DNA of 64,000 nt from Arsenicicoccus sp. oral taxon 190 (GTDB lineage: Bacteria; Actinomycetota; Actinomycetes; Actinomycetales; Dermatophilaceae). The stretch is from positions 186,001 through 250,000 of the forward strand of contig NZ_CP012070.1 in the NCBI RefSeq assembly GCF_001189535.1, written 5' to 3'. Every line of letters begins with the position of its first letter. The first letter of the stretch is position 1. Shown one piece after another: positions 34,364 to 43,896 of this stretch. The notes under the pieces were generated by a model. That model worked only from the letters and a program-made list of their open reading frames with translations. It did not search any database and was not told the origin of the DNA. Made by a program: the position numbers and the translations under genes.

Positions 34364-36913
34364 TCACTCGGTCTGGATCGCCCGCAGCACGTCCATGCGG
34401 GCGGCGCGGTGGGCGGGCCACAGGGCGGCGAGCACACCCACGACGCCCGCCACCACGAGGAAGGCGACGAGCTGCAGCCACGGCACGTGCAGGTGCAGGC
34501 CGTCGCCCTCGAGCGCCCGGATGAGGGCGTAGCCGAAGACGAGGCCCATGCCGAGCCCGAGCACGGAGCCGAGCAGGGCGATCGCCACGGACTCCAGGCG
34601 CATCATCCGACGCAGCTGGCCGCGCCCCAGACCGATGGCGCGCAGCAGCCCGATCTCACGGGTCCGCTCGATCACCGACAGCGCGAGCGTGTTGATGATG
34701 CCGAGCACGGCGATGATGATCGCCAGCAGGAGCAGGCCGTAGATCATCAGCAGCAGCTGGTCGATGCTCTTGGCCTGGGCGTCGGCGAACTCCTGCTGGT
34801 CCTGCAGGGTCACCATCGGCAGGTCCTTGACGACCGCCTCCAGCCTGGCGCGCGCCGCGGCCTTGTCGGTGCCCGGGGCGAGGTCGACGGTCACCTGGCT
34901 GTCGACGGGTGGCACGCCCGCCCTGGTCAGCGTCCCGAGGGTGGTCACCACGCCCCCGCCGGTGCCGTCGGGGTGCGAGGACAGCGCGACGACGGTGAGG
35001 GGCAGCGGCGTGTCGCCGAGGGTGTAGTCCACGCGTTGGCCGACCCGCCAGCCCTTGTCCGCCGCGGTCTTGCGGTCCACGATCATCGTGCCGTCGCGGA
35101 AGTCCGCGAGGGACCCGGCCACGATCGTGCCGGCGAGGATCTTGTCGAAGTCCTTCTCGCCGATGGCCCCGACGGTCTCGGGGGCGCCGCCCAGCTGGGC
35201 CCGCACCATCCGGTAGCGGTGCACCCCGGCGACCCCCTCGACCTTCGCGGCCTGGTCCGCGATCGTAGGCGAGAACGGCTGGAAGGTCGGGTTGGAGTAG
35301 AGGTAGTCGCCGCGCAGCGCCTCCTCGATGCCGTTGCGGGTGCTCGTCTTGGCGGACTGGCCGAGCACGGCCATGGTCGTGACGAGGGTCAGCCCGATCA
35401 TCAGAGCCGAGGCGGTGGCGGCCGTGCGGCGTGGGTTGCGTATGGCGTTCTGCTCCGCCAACGCACCGACCTGGCCGTAGGCCGCCCGGTAGAGGCGGCC
35501 GAGCGCCCACAGGACCGGCTTGCCGAGGATCGGGGAGATGAAGGCGACGCCGAGCAGGGTGAGCAGCGCCCCGGCGCCGACCCACCAGACGCGCTGCGGC
35601 GCACCGTCCCAGAACAACCCGGCGAGCAGCGCGCCGACCCCCAGCCCGGTCATGACCGAGCCGAGGACGATCCGGCGACCGAGGTCGGACCTGCCGGTCA
35701 TCGCGTCACCCGTCATGGCGGCCACGGGCGGCACGCTCGAGGCCTTCCGGGCGGGGGCATAGGCAGCGAGCATCGTCACGAGCAGCCCGACGGCATACGC
35801 CGCGAGGACCGGCGCGGGCGTCAGCCGCGGCCGCACCGAGCCCATGTCCAGCCCGACGGCCGCGAACAACGCCGCGATCGCCATCGCCACGCCCAGCCCG
35901 AGCACCAGGCCGAGGGTGGACCCGACCAGGCCGACCACGAAGGCCTCGAAGAGCACCGACCGCCGCACCTGCACCCGGCTGGCGCCCATGGCCCGCAGCA
36001 GCGCCAGCTCGCGCGAGCGCTGGGCCACCAGGATCGAGAAGGTGTTGACGATGAGGAAGGACCCGACGACGAGGGCGATGAAGGCGAAGACCAGCAGGAA
36101 GGTCGAGATGAAGCCGAGCGACGAGGCGGCCGAGTCCTCGTTGCGCTTCGCCAGCGTCGTGCCGGTCACGGTCTCGAAGCCGGTCGGCGCCACCGCGGAC
36201 ACCCGCTCGGCCAGGGCGTCGACGTCCTGACCGGGCTTGGCCGTGACCCACGCCATCTGCCAGGCGTCCTGGCCGCCCATCCATTGGGTCTGCGCGGTCC
36301 TGGCGTCGACCATCGCGTAGGTCGCGCCGCCCGTGGACTCCTTGGCACCCCAGAGCACCGTGCCGACGATCCGGACCGGCATGGACGGCTTGGCGCCCGA
36401 GCTGGCGATGGTGATGGTGTCGCCGAGCCGGTAGCCGGACCGCGACAGCGACGCGGGGTCGATGGCGACCTCGCCCGCCCCGGAGGGCATGCGCCCGGAC
36501 TTGATGACCATGCCGGGCTGCCCGCCGTAGGCCGGCGCGTCGACGACGTTGCCGCCGATCGCCGGGGCGCCCTGGCCCCCGATCACCTTGCCGTTCTTGC
36601 CGATCAGGAAGGCGTCCGGCACGGTCACGACACCGATGGCCGACTGCACGCCGTCCACCTTGGCGATCGCGTCGACCTGCTTCTGGGTGATGGTGCCGCG
36701 ACCCTGACCGCTCAGGACCTCCTGGTCGCTGACCCGCATCTGGACGTTCACGTCCGCGACGGTGCCGTTCATGATGCCGTTGAAGGTCTGCTGCAGCATG
36801 TCGGTGAAGACGAGCGAGCCGGAGACGAAGGAGACGCCCAGCACGATCGCCAGGGCGCTCATGAGGAGGCGAAGCTTGCGCCCCAGCAAGGACTTCCACG
36901 ATGCGCGGAGCAT
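34364..36913 (-). CDS. FtsX-like ABC transporter permease (MacB-type)
   Basis: An 849-residue permease with two FtsX-like domains. An N-terminal anchor helix (LLMSALAIVLGVSFVSGSLVF) leads into a large extracytoplasmic domain (about 45-260). A helix trio follows near 265-400, a central hydrophobic section near 425-500, another extracytoplasmic domain to about 710, and a C-terminal trio ending LAALWPAHRAARMDVLRAIQ. This is the 8-10-helix mechanotransmission type that works with an adjacent ATPase on lipoproteins, peptides or envelope enzymes. It starts 3 bases after the ATPase stop. Confidence 0.88.
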   Translation of the reverse strand: MLRASWKSLLGRKLRLLMSALAIVLGVSFVSGSLVFTDMLQQTFNGIMNGTVADVNVQMRVSDQEVLSGQGRGTITQKQVDAIAKVDGVQSAIGVVTVPDAFLIGKNGKVIGGQGAPAIGGNVVDAPAYGGQPGMVIKSGRMPSGAGEVAIDPASLSRSGYRLGDTITIASSGAKPSMPVRIVGTVLWGAKESTGGATYAMVDARTAQTQWMGGQDAWQMAWVTAKPGQDVDALAERVSAVAPTGFETVTGTTLAKRNEDSAASSLGFISTFLLVFAFIALVVGSFLIVNTFSILVAQRSRELALLRAMGASRVQVRRSVLFEAFVVGLVGSTLGLVLGLGVAMAIAALFAAVGLDMGSVRPRLTPAPVLAAYAVGLLVTMLAAYAPARKASSVPPVAAMTGDAMTGRSDLGRRIVLGSVMTGLGVGALLAGLFWDGAPQRVWWVGAGALLTLLGVAFISPILGKPVLWALGRLYRAAYGQVGALAEQNAIRNPRRTAATASALMIGLTLVTTMAVLGQSAKTSTRNGIEEALRGDYLYSNPTFQPFSPTIADQAAKVEGVAGVHRYRMVRAQLGGAPETVGAIGEKDFDKILAGTIVAGSLADFRDGTMIVDRKTAADKGWRVGQRVDYTLGDTPLPLTVVALSSHPDGTGGGVVTTLGTLTRAGVPPVDSQVTVDLAPGTDKAAARARLEAVVKDLPMVTLQDQQEFADAQAKSIDQLLLMIYGLLLLAIIIAVLGIINTLALSVIERTREIGLLRAIGLGRGQLRRMMRLESVAIALLGSVLGLGMGLVFGYALIRALEGDGLHLHVPWLQLVAFLVVAGVVGVLAALWPAHRAARMDVLRAIQTE

Positions 36914-36916
36914 GGC

Positions 36917-37774
36917 TCAGGCCTCGCTCGTCGGGGTCTCGCGGCGCGCGCGGACCATCTCGTCGAGGTGCGACATCGTCTCCAGCACCGCCTCGCGGCT
37001 GGGGTGCTGCTGCTCGCTGACGATCTGGCCGTCGGCGAGGAAGACGACGCGGTCGCAGTAGGCCGCGGCCACCGGGTCGTGGGTGACCATCACGATGGTC
37101 TGGCCGAACTCGTCGACGCTGCGCCGCAGGAAGCCCAGGATCTCGGCGCCGGAGCGGGAGTCCAGGTTGCCGGTCGGCTCGTCCGCGAAGATGATCTGCG
37201 GCTTGCTGATCAGCGCGCGGGCGCAGGCGACGCGCTGCTGCTGGCCGCCGGACAGCTCGGACGGCTTGTGCCGCAACCGGTCTCGCAGCCCGACGGTGTC
37301 GATGACGGTGTCCCACCACTGCGGGTCGGGCTTGCGCCCCGCGATGGACAGCGGCAGCAGGATGTTCTCCTCGGCCGTCAGCGTCGGGATGAGGTTGAAG
37401 GCCTGGAAGACGAAACCGATGCGGTCGCGCCGCAACTCGGTCAGGTCCTTGTCGCGCAGCCCGCCGATCTCGGTGTCCCCCACCATGACTCGACCGGAGG
37501 TGGGGGCGTCGAGCCCCGCGGCGCAGTGCATGAGGGTGGACTTGCCGGAGCCGGACGGCCCCATCACAGCGGTGAACCTCCCCTGCTCGAAGGCGATGTC
37601 GACGCCCCCCAGCGCGACCACGCGGGCGTCGCCCTCGCCATACACCTTGGTCAGCCCGGCGGTGGAGGCCGCGACCCCCACCCCTCCCTCCGGCAGGCCG
37701 TATGCCGCCGGCCCGCCGTCCTGCGCCGTTGCCGCCTCGCGCCGGCCCCTGCTCCGGCTGGTGAACAGTCCCAT
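36917..37774 (-). CDS. ABC transporter ATP-binding protein (MacB/LolD-type)
   Basis: A 285-residue ATPase: an unusual 37-residue basic/Gly-rich leader, then the nucleotide-binding domain with Walker A GPSGSGKST, Q-loop FVFQAFNLIP, signature LSGGQQQRVACARAL, Walker B IIFADEPTGNLD and H-loop VTHD. The DEPTGNLDS box marks the MacB/LolD/FtsE subgroup, consistent with its FtsX-like partner immediately downstream. A start nearer VAASTAGLTKVYG is possible, since the leader is not part of the domain. Confidence 0.9.
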   Translation of the reverse strand: MGLFTSRSRGRREAATAQDGGPAAYGLPEGGVGVAASTAGLTKVYGEGDARVVALGGVDIAFEQGRFTAVMGPSGSGKSTLMHCAAGLDAPTSGRVMVGDTEIGGLRDKDLTELRRDRIGFVFQAFNLIPTLTAEENILLPLSIAGRKPDPQWWDTVIDTVGLRDRLRHKPSELSGGQQQRVACARALISKPQIIFADEPTGNLDSRSGAEILGFLRRSVDEFGQTIVMVTHDPVAAAYCDRVVFLADGQIVSEQQHPSREAVLETMSHLDEMVRARRETPTSEA

Positions 37775-37995
37775 CGTCGTCCCCCTGGGCGTCGCCCTGG
37801 TCGCGCGGGCCCGTGGCTCGAACCCGCCGTCGTCTCGACGCTAGCCCCCTCCCGTAGCGTCAGGTCCAGGGGAACGACCCTGGCTCTTCCCTGAGAGCAC
37901 CCGGAGTGCGGGTCCCGGCGAGCGAGCGGGCGGGTCCCGGCGCGTGGGCGAGCGAGCGGATCCGGCAGACGCCCGGTCCGGCCGACCCGGCGTCT

Positions 37996-38688
37996 ATGGT
38001 GGTCGCCGTGACGCCACCCCACCCGCTCGCCGACCTGGTGCACCCGACCTGGGCGGCCGCCCTCGAGCCGGTCGCGGACGACATCCGGCGGATGGGGGAC
38101 TTCCTGCGCGGCGAGCTCGCCGCGGGCCGGCCCTACCTGCCGGCCGGCACCGACGTGCTGCGGGCGTTCGCGCGGCCGCTGCCCGACGTGCGGGTGCTGA
38201 TCGTCGGCCAGGACCCTTATCCCACACCGGGTCACGCGGTCGGGCTGTCCTTCTCGGTCGCGCCGGACGTGCGCCCGATCCCGCGGTCCCTGGTCAACAT
38301 CTACACCGAGCTCGTCGCGGATCTCCGTGTCCCCCAGCCGAGCTCGGGCGACCTGTCGCCCTGGGCCGACCAGGGGGTGCTGCTGCTCAACCGCGTGCTC
38401 ACGGTGCAGCCGGGCAAGGCCGCGAGCCACCGGGGCAAGGGGTGGGAGCAGGTGACCGCGTGCGCCATACAGGCACTGGCCGCCCGGGGCGGTCCGCTCG
38501 TCGCCATCCTCTGGGGCCGCGACGCCCGCAACCTCGCGCCCCACCTCCCCGGGGTCCCGTGCCTCGAGTCCGCCCACCCCTCACCGTTGTCCGCGCACGC
38601 CGGGTTCTTCGGCTCGCGACCGTTCAGCCGCGCCAACGCCGCCCTCGAGCAGCAGGGCGCCGACCCCGTCGACTGGAGGCTCCCATGA
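37996..38688 (+). CDS. ung: Uracil-DNA glycosylase (family 1)
   Basis: A 230-residue enzyme. The water-activating loop is GQDPYPTPGHAVGLSFSV (catalytic Asp), the uracil-recognition Asn lies in GVLLLNRVLTV, and the minor-groove loop is HPSPLSAHAGFFGSRPFS (catalytic His). It removes uracil from DNA in base-excision repair. Start is uncertain: ATG 37996 or GTG 38008 (VTPPHPLADLV), neither with a convincing ribosome site. Its stop overlaps the SGNH hydrolase start (ATGA). Confidence 0.93.
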   Translation: MVVAVTPPHPLADLVHPTWAAALEPVADDIRRMGDFLRGELAAGRPYLPAGTDVLRAFARPLPDVRVLIVGQDPYPTPGHAVGLSFSVAPDVRPIPRSLVNIYTELVADLRVPQPSSGDLSPWADQGVLLLNRVLTVQPGKAASHRGKGWEQVTACAIQALAARGGPLVAILWGRDARNLAPHLPGVPCLESAHPSPLSAHAGFFGSRPFSRANAALEQQGADPVDWRLP

Positions 38689-39515
38689 GCATCGCCCACG
38701 AACCCAAGGCCTGGTCCCGCTACGTCGCCATCGGCGACTCCTTCACCGAGGGCATGTCCGACCCCGACCCCGCCGACCCGGGGCGGTATGCCGGGTGGGC
38801 GGACCGCCTCGCCGCCATGCTCGCAGTGGTGGCCGCCAAGGACGGGCGCGAGCTGCGCTACGCCAACCTCGCGATCCGCGGCCGGCTGCTCGACGACATC
38901 GTCGGCCGGCAGCTGCACGACGCGCTGGCGCTGGGCCCGGACCTCGTGTCGATCGTGGCCGGCGGCAACGACATCCTGCGCCCGCGGGCCGACATCGACG
39001 CGCTCGCGTCGCGGCTGGAGGACGCCGTCGCGCAGATCCGCGCGACCGGCGCCGACGTGCTCATGGCTACCCCGACCGACCCCTCCGGCGCGCCGCTGGT
39101 CGGCCTCACCCGGGGCCGCGTCGCCACCTACATCGCGCACATCTGGTCCATCGCGCAGCGCCACGACGCCTACGTCCTCGACCAATGGGGCCTCACGCCG
39201 CTGCAGGACTGGCGGATGTGGTCCGAGGACCGCATCCACATGACCCCGGACGGCCACGAGCGGGTCGCCGCCGAGGCGTTCCGGACGCTGGGCTTCGCAC
39301 CCGAGCTCGCCGAGTGGCGCACCCCGCTGCCGCCCATGGCGGCGCCCGCCCGCTCCGAGCAGCTGCGCGAGCACGCCCAGTGGGCGCGGGAGTACGTCGG
39401 GCCGTGGGTGCAGCGGCGCCTCACGGGTCGCTCGTCGGGGGACGGCCGGCTCGCCAAGGCCCCCACCCTGGAGGTCGTGGACCCGCGACGGCCCTTCGCC
39501 CCCAGCCGGCACTGA
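38685..39515 (+). CDS. SGNH/GDSL-family hydrolase
   Basis: A 276-residue esterase-fold protein without signal peptide. Block I is YVAIGDSFTEGMSD (nucleophile Ser), the block II Gly region is NLAIRGRLL, block III is VAGGNDILRPR (oxyanion Asn) and block V is DRIHMTPDGH (catalytic Asp/His). It probably hydrolyses an ester or acyl group; the substrate is unknown. GGAGG lies 5 bases before the ATG, which overlaps the glycosylase stop, so the two are translationally coupled. Confidence 0.87.
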   Translation: MSIAHEPKAWSRYVAIGDSFTEGMSDPDPADPGRYAGWADRLAAMLAVVAAKDGRELRYANLAIRGRLLDDIVGRQLHDALALGPDLVSIVAGGNDILRPRADIDALASRLEDAVAQIRATGADVLMATPTDPSGAPLVGLTRGRVATYIAHIWSIAQRHDAYVLDQWGLTPLQDWRMWSEDRIHMTPDGHERVAAEAFRTLGFAPELAEWRTPLPPMAAPARSEQLREHAQWAREYVGPWVQRRLTGRSSGDGRLAKAPTLEVVDPRRPFAPSRH

Positions 39516-39556
39516 AGGGCACCCCTGCGCCGGCCCACCGGCCCGTATGCCGCCAG

Positions 39557-39620
39557 CTCGCATGCACAACGCCGCAAACCTGCAGGTCGCCCGCTCGATC
39601 GGGGCCGTTGTGCATGCGAG
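39557..39620. repeat. 15-bp inverted repeat with 34-base spacer
   Basis: CTCGCATGCACAACG (39557-39571) and CGTTGTGCATGCGAG (39606-39620) are perfect inverse copies between the SGNH hydrolase stop and the next gene. The spacer is long for a terminator; a two-site operator or large stem-loop fits equally. Confidence 0.6.
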
Positions 39621-39711
39621 TCGGCGCTCGGGACGCTCCTTCGAGCCGTCCCGGGCCGCCCCTGTGGACAAAGCCCCGAGCCTGCCACCGCGCCCCGGGC
39701 ATCCTGACGCC

Positions 39712-40629
39712 ATGGACGCACCCACCGCCCTGGCGCACCTCGGACACGTCGCCACCCGTCGCGAGCTCCTCGCCCTCTGCACGTCCGCCGAGCTCGCCGA
39801 CGCCCTGCGATCCGGCCAGGTGGAGCGCCTGAGCCAGCGGCGCTACGTGTCGCCCGGTCTGGACGGCGAGCGTCGCCTCGCCCAGCAGCACGGCGGCGTC
39901 CTGTCCCACGAGAGTGCTGCGCTGGGGCACGGCATACGGGTCAAGCACCGACCCACCAAGCCGTGGATCTCCGTGCCCCGCCACCGCTCGGACGCGGGGC
40001 ACGACCCACGCTGCTGCCACCGGCGGTTCCGCGAGACGACGGAGGACGATCGTGCCGCCGGGGCCACCTCACCCCTGCGCACGGTCCTCGACTGCGCCCG
40101 CGACCTCGCGCTCGACCGCGCGTTGTGCGTGGCCGACAGCGCCCTCGCCCAGGGCATGATCGACCTGGCGGAGCTGCGCTCGGCGGCAGGTGCGCTGCGC
40201 GGGCCCGGCTCGGCCAGGGCGCGCCGCGTGGCCACGCACGCCTCGGCGGCCGCCGCCAGCCCACCGGAGTCCGTGCTGCGAGCCATCGCCCTCGAGTCCG
40301 GCCTCGACCTCACGCCGCAGCTCCCGATCACCGACTGCGGCCGGTGGATGCGCGTCGACCTGGGCGACCCGGAGCTGCGGCTGGTCCTCGAAGCCGACTC
40401 CTTCGCCTGGCACGGCGACCGGCTCGCGCTCGACCGCGACTGCCGTCGCTATGACGTCCTGACCGTGTGCGGGTGGACGGTGCTGCGCTTCAGCTGGGAG
40501 CAGATCATGCACGAGCCGGCCTTCGTGCACTGGTGCCTCGCGCACGTCAGCCCCGGGAGCGCGGGAGAGCCCGTGCCGCGCCCACCTCGCGCGCCGGCGC
40601 GCAGCGCCCCGAGCGACACGTGGGCCTGA
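39712..40629 (+). CDS. AbiEi-antitoxin-like / DUF559 endonuclease-fold protein
   Basis: A 305-residue protein. The N-terminus (about 1-70) has a winged-helix look: HVATRRELLALCTSAELADALRSGQVERLSQRRY, as in AbiEi-type antitoxins. The C-terminus (about 215-285) has the Vsr/DUF559 endonuclease-like core: VDLGDPELRLVLEADSFAWHGDRLALDRDCRRYDVLTVCGWTVLRFSWEQI. Such proteins are common in actinobacteria; function is unproven, and no toxin partner gene is adjacent. Start at MDAPTALAHL, the first Met with domain-like sequence. Confidence 0.7.
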   Translation: MDAPTALAHLGHVATRRELLALCTSAELADALRSGQVERLSQRRYVSPGLDGERRLAQQHGGVLSHESAALGHGIRVKHRPTKPWISVPRHRSDAGHDPRCCHRRFRETTEDDRAAGATSPLRTVLDCARDLALDRALCVADSALAQGMIDLAELRSAAGALRGPGSARARRVATHASAAAASPPESVLRAIALESGLDLTPQLPITDCGRWMRVDLGDPELRLVLEADSFAWHGDRLALDRDCRRYDVLTVCGWTVLRFSWEQIMHEPAFVHWCLAHVSPGSAGEPVPRPPRAPARSAPSDTWA

Positions 40630-40759
40630 CCGAGCGTGCGTATGCCGCCAGGGCCGCCACTCGGCCGCCGCCAGGCTGCGCCGGGCTGCGGCGCGCGGGT
40701 GTGCGGGGGGCGGCGGGCTCCGGCATACTGACCGGTAACCGACGCGAAGGAGCGACGCG

Positions 40760-41779
40760 ATGAAGCTGGGCCTGGGACTGGGCTACTGGGGAGCCGGCCG
40801 ACCCGACGGGGTCGAGGAGGCCGTGCAGGCCGCCGAGGAGAGCGGGTTCTCGAGCGTGTGGACCTCCGAGGCCTACGGGTCCGACGCCCTCACGCCGCTC
40901 GCGTGGCTGGGCGCGCGCACGACGCGGCTCACCCTCGGCACGGCGGTGTGCCAGATGAGCGCCCGCACCCCCGCCGCGACCGCGATGGCCGCGATGACGA
41001 TGGATCACCTGAGCGGCGGCCGGTTCGCGCTCGGGATCGGCGCCAGCGGCCCGCAGGTCGTCGAGGGGTGGTACGGCCAGCCCTACCGCCAGCCGCTCGC
41101 CCGCACCCGCGAGTACGTCGACATCCTGCGCCAGGCCATGCGCCGCGACGTCGTCCACCACCAGGGCCGGCACTACCAGGTGCCGCTCGAGGGAGGCACG
41201 GGTCTCGGCAAGCCGCTCAAGTCCACGCTGCACCCGGTCCGCGACACCATCCCGATCCTGATCGCGGCCGAGGGCCCCAAGAACGTCGCCCTCACCGCCG
41301 AGATCGCCGACGGCTGGCTGCCGCTGTTCTACTCCCCTTACGAGGACTCCTTCTACCGCCGCTGCCTCGACGAGGGTTTCGCCGCGCGCGGTGAGCGCCC
41401 GACCGACTTCGAGGTCGCGCTGCCGGTGCAGATCGTGGTGGACGACGACGTCGAGAAGGCCGCCGACCGGCTGCGCCCGCACGTCGCGCTCTACGTCGGC
41501 GGGATGGGCGCCAAGGGCGCCAACTTCCACTACGAGGCCGTGGCGCGGCTCGGCTTCGAGGCGGAGTGCGCCCGCATCCAGGAGCTCTTCCTCGCCGGCC
41601 GCAAGGAGGAGGCGGTCGCGGCGGTCACCACCGAGATGATCTCGACGATCGCTCTCGTGGGCCCCGTCGCCAAGATCCGGGACGAGCTCGCCGCCTGGGA
41701 GGACTCCCTGGTCACGACCATGGTCGTCCACGGCGACGCCCGGGCGGTGCGCAAGATCGCGGAGCTGGTCCTCGGCTGA
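40760..41779 (+). CDS. LLM-class F420-dependent oxidoreductase
   Basis: A 339-residue bacterial-luciferase-like TIM barrel: MKLGLGLGYWG, SVWTSEAYGSDALTPLAWLGA, GTAVCQMSARTPAATAMAAMT, GRFALGIGASGPQVVEGWYG and IPILIAAEGPKNVALTAEIADGWLP. The G-S-G-P segment is the usual cofactor phosphate contact. This subgroup uses coenzyme F420 and often sits by acyl-CoA genes. The next two genes on this strand encode an acyl-CoA dehydrogenase and an SDR. AAGGAG lies before the ATG. Confidence 0.85.
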   Translation: MKLGLGLGYWGAGRPDGVEEAVQAAEESGFSSVWTSEAYGSDALTPLAWLGARTTRLTLGTAVCQMSARTPAATAMAAMTMDHLSGGRFALGIGASGPQVVEGWYGQPYRQPLARTREYVDILRQAMRRDVVHHQGRHYQVPLEGGTGLGKPLKSTLHPVRDTIPILIAAEGPKNVALTAEIADGWLPLFYSPYEDSFYRRCLDEGFAARGERPTDFEVALPVQIVVDDDVEKAADRLRPHVALYVGGMGAKGANFHYEAVARLGFEAECARIQELFLAGRKEEAVAAVTTEMISTIALVGPVAKIRDELAAWEDSLVTTMVVHGDARAVRKIAELVLG

Positions 41780-41864
41780 CCGGGCGCGCAGGCCGTATGC
41801 CGCCGCGCTCCGCGCGGGGTCCCCACCTACGCCCTTCCGCCACGTCAAGTCCTATCTTGGGGGC

Positions 41865-43013
41865 ATGCCCGCAGAGCGCCTGATGCCCAACGACGAGTCG
41901 CAGGACCTGATCGCCCTCACCCGCGAGATCTGCCAGGACCAGCTCGCCCCCCAGGTCGACGCGATGGAGGCGGCGCACGAGTTCCCGCGCGACGTCTTCC
42001 GTCTGCTCGGCCGGTCGGGGCTGCTGACGCTGGCCTACCCGGAGGAGCTCGGCGGTGGGGGCCAGCCCTATGAGGTCTACCTGCAGGTGGTCGAGGAGAT
42101 CGCCTACGCGTGGATGTCGGTGGCGGTCGGGGTGAGCGTGCACTCCCTCACCTGCTTCCCGGTCGCGACCTTCGGCACCCCCGAGCAGCAGGAGCGGCTC
42201 CTCACGGGGATGCTCTCGGGCGACCAGCTCGGCGCCTACTGCCTGTCCGAGCCGCAGGCCGGCTCGGACGTCGCGTCGATGACGACGCGCGCATCCCGCG
42301 GGGACGACGGTGACTACGTCCTGCGCGGCACCAAGGCCTGGATCTCCCACGCCGGGCACGCCGACTTCTACACGACCTTCGCCCGCACGAGCGACGAGGG
42401 GTCCAAGGGGATCTCGTGCTTCGTCGTGCCGGGTGACGCGGCCAACCTGACCTTCGCCGAGCCCGAGAAGAAGATGGGGCTGCACTGCGACACCGTCGGG
42501 CAGGTCTACTTCGAGGGCGTCCCGGTCGCGGAGGGCCGCCGGGTGGGCGTGGAGGGCCAGGGCATGCCGATCGCCCTGGCGGCGCTGGACGGCGGCCGGC
42601 TCGGCATCGCGGCCTGCGCGACGGGCCTGGCCCAGGCGGCGCTGGACGTGGCGGTGCGCTACGCCAAGGAGCGGGTGCAGTTCGGCCGGACGATCGGCGA
42701 GTTCCAGGGCTTGGCCTTCCTGCTCGCCGACATGGAGGCCAAGGTGCAGCAGGCCCGCGCGACCTACCTCCTGGCGGCGCGGATGAAGGACGCGGGACGC
42801 AACGTCGGCAAGCAGGCGTCCGTGGCCAAGCTGACGGCGACCGACGCCGCCATGCAGGTCACCACCGACGCCGTGCAGGTGCTCGGCGGCGCCGGCTACA
42901 CGACGGACTTCCCGGTCGAGCGCTACCTGCGCGAGGCCAAGGTGACCCAGATCTTCGAGGGCACCAACCAGATCCAGCGCCTGGTCATCTCCCGGGCGCT
43001 GCTGCGCGGCTGA
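41865..43013 (+). CDS. Acyl-CoA dehydrogenase family protein
   Basis: A 382-residue FAD flavoprotein. Motifs: YCLSEPQAGSDVASMTTRA (FAD/substrate), KAWISHAGHADFYTTFART, the central DGGRLGIAACATGLAQAALD, and the C-terminal IFEGTNQIQRLVISRAL with catalytic Glu. It introduces a 2,3 double bond into an acyl-CoA; the layout is near short-chain or branched-chain enzymes. An SDR with 3-hydroxyacyl-CoA dehydrogenase features follows 43 bases later, so the pair may run two beta-oxidation steps. Confidence 0.9.
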   Translation: MPAERLMPNDESQDLIALTREICQDQLAPQVDAMEAAHEFPRDVFRLLGRSGLLTLAYPEELGGGGQPYEVYLQVVEEIAYAWMSVAVGVSVHSLTCFPVATFGTPEQQERLLTGMLSGDQLGAYCLSEPQAGSDVASMTTRASRGDDGDYVLRGTKAWISHAGHADFYTTFARTSDEGSKGISCFVVPGDAANLTFAEPEKKMGLHCDTVGQVYFEGVPVAEGRRVGVEGQGMPIALAALDGGRLGIAACATGLAQAALDVAVRYAKERVQFGRTIGEFQGLAFLLADMEAKVQQARATYLLAARMKDAGRNVGKQASVAKLTATDAAMQVTTDAVQVLGGAGYTTDFPVERYLREAKVTQIFEGTNQIQRLVISRALLRG

Positions 43014-43056
43014 CCCCGCCGCTCCCCACCTCGAGCCCACACGGACAGGACAACTC

Positions 43057-43821
43057 GTGAAGATCACCGCCCAGACCGTCGCCCTCGTCACCGGTGGCGG
43101 CTCCGGCCTCGGCGAGGCCACCACCCGCGCCCTGCACGCCGCCGGCGCCGCCGTCGTCATCGTCGACCTGCCGGGCTCGCGCGGCGAGCAGGTCGCGGCG
43201 GAGCTCGGCGACCGGGTGCGCTTCAGCCCGGCGGACGTCCGGGACGAGGCGCAGGTCCAGGCGGCCGTCGACGCCGCCGCCGAGCTCGGCGAGCTGCGGG
43301 TCGCGGTCTCCTGCGCGGGTGTCGCCACGCCCGGCCGGGTCGTCGGCCGCAGCGGCCCGCTCCCCCTCTCGACCTTCCAGACCGTCGTGGACATCAACCT
43401 CGTCGGCACCTTCAACGTCCTGCGCCTCGCCGCCGCGGCCATGATGGGCAACGAGCCCGTCGACGGCGACCGCGGGGTCATCGTCAACACCGCCTCCATC
43501 GCGGCCTTCGACGGCCAGGTGGGGCAGGCGGCGTATGCCGCCTCCAAGGGCGGCATCGTCGGGCTGACGCTCTCCGCCGCGCGCGACCTGGCGGACAAGG
43601 CGATCCGGGTGATGACGATCGCGCCGGGCACCATGGAGACCCCGATGATGGCGGGCATGCCCGAGGAGACCAAGGCCTCCCTCGGCGCCATGGTGCCGCA
43701 CCCCTCCCGGCTGGGCCGCCCGGAGGAGTACGCCTCGCTCGTGGAGCACGTCGTCGCCAACCCGATGCTCAACGGCGAGGTCATCCGGCTCGACGGCGCG
43801 CTGCGCATGCCGCCGCGCTGA
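43057..43821 (+). CDS. SDR-family 3-hydroxyacyl-CoA dehydrogenase-like protein
   Basis: A 254-residue short-chain dehydrogenase. The cofactor loop is VTGGGSGLGEATTRALHAAG with Asp in VIVDLPGS (NAD preference), then SCAGVA, the catalytic Ser in NTASIAAFDGQVGQAAYAASKGG with Tyr and Lys, and PGTMETPMM. The sequence resembles HSD17B10-type 3-hydroxyacyl-CoA dehydrogenases, which act after an acyl-CoA dehydrogenase, the upstream gene. Start is GTG, after ACAGGACA. Confidence 0.88.
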   Translation: MKITAQTVALVTGGGSGLGEATTRALHAAGAAVVIVDLPGSRGEQVAAELGDRVRFSPADVRDEAQVQAAVDAAAELGELRVAVSCAGVATPGRVVGRSGPLPLSTFQTVVDINLVGTFNVLRLAAAAMMGNEPVDGDRGVIVNTASIAAFDGQVGQAAYAASKGGIVGLTLSAARDLADKAIRVMTIAPGTMETPMMAGMPEETKASLGAMVPHPSRLGRPEEYASLVEHVVANPMLNGEVIRLDGALRMPPR

Positions 43822-43861
43822 CGACCGCGCTGACGACCGCTGACCCGCACCAGATCCTGGA

Positions 43862-43896
43862 CAGAGGGCACGCTCCGTGACGGAGCGTGCCCTCTG
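43862..43896 (+). terminator. Terminator after SDR gene
   Basis: CAGAGGGCACGCTCCG (43862-43877) pairs perfectly with 43881-43896 across a 3-base loop, 40 bases after the SDR stop. It closes the acyl-CoA dehydrogenase-SDR unit. Confidence 0.8.

Noticed and set aside
34148..37894. A 1248-residue forward reading frame opposite the ABC permease and ATPase genes
   Set aside because: It is antisense to two strongly supported genes and its residue content (Gly/Arg/His/Asp-rich) is the usual shadow of high-GC codons; no domain is visible.
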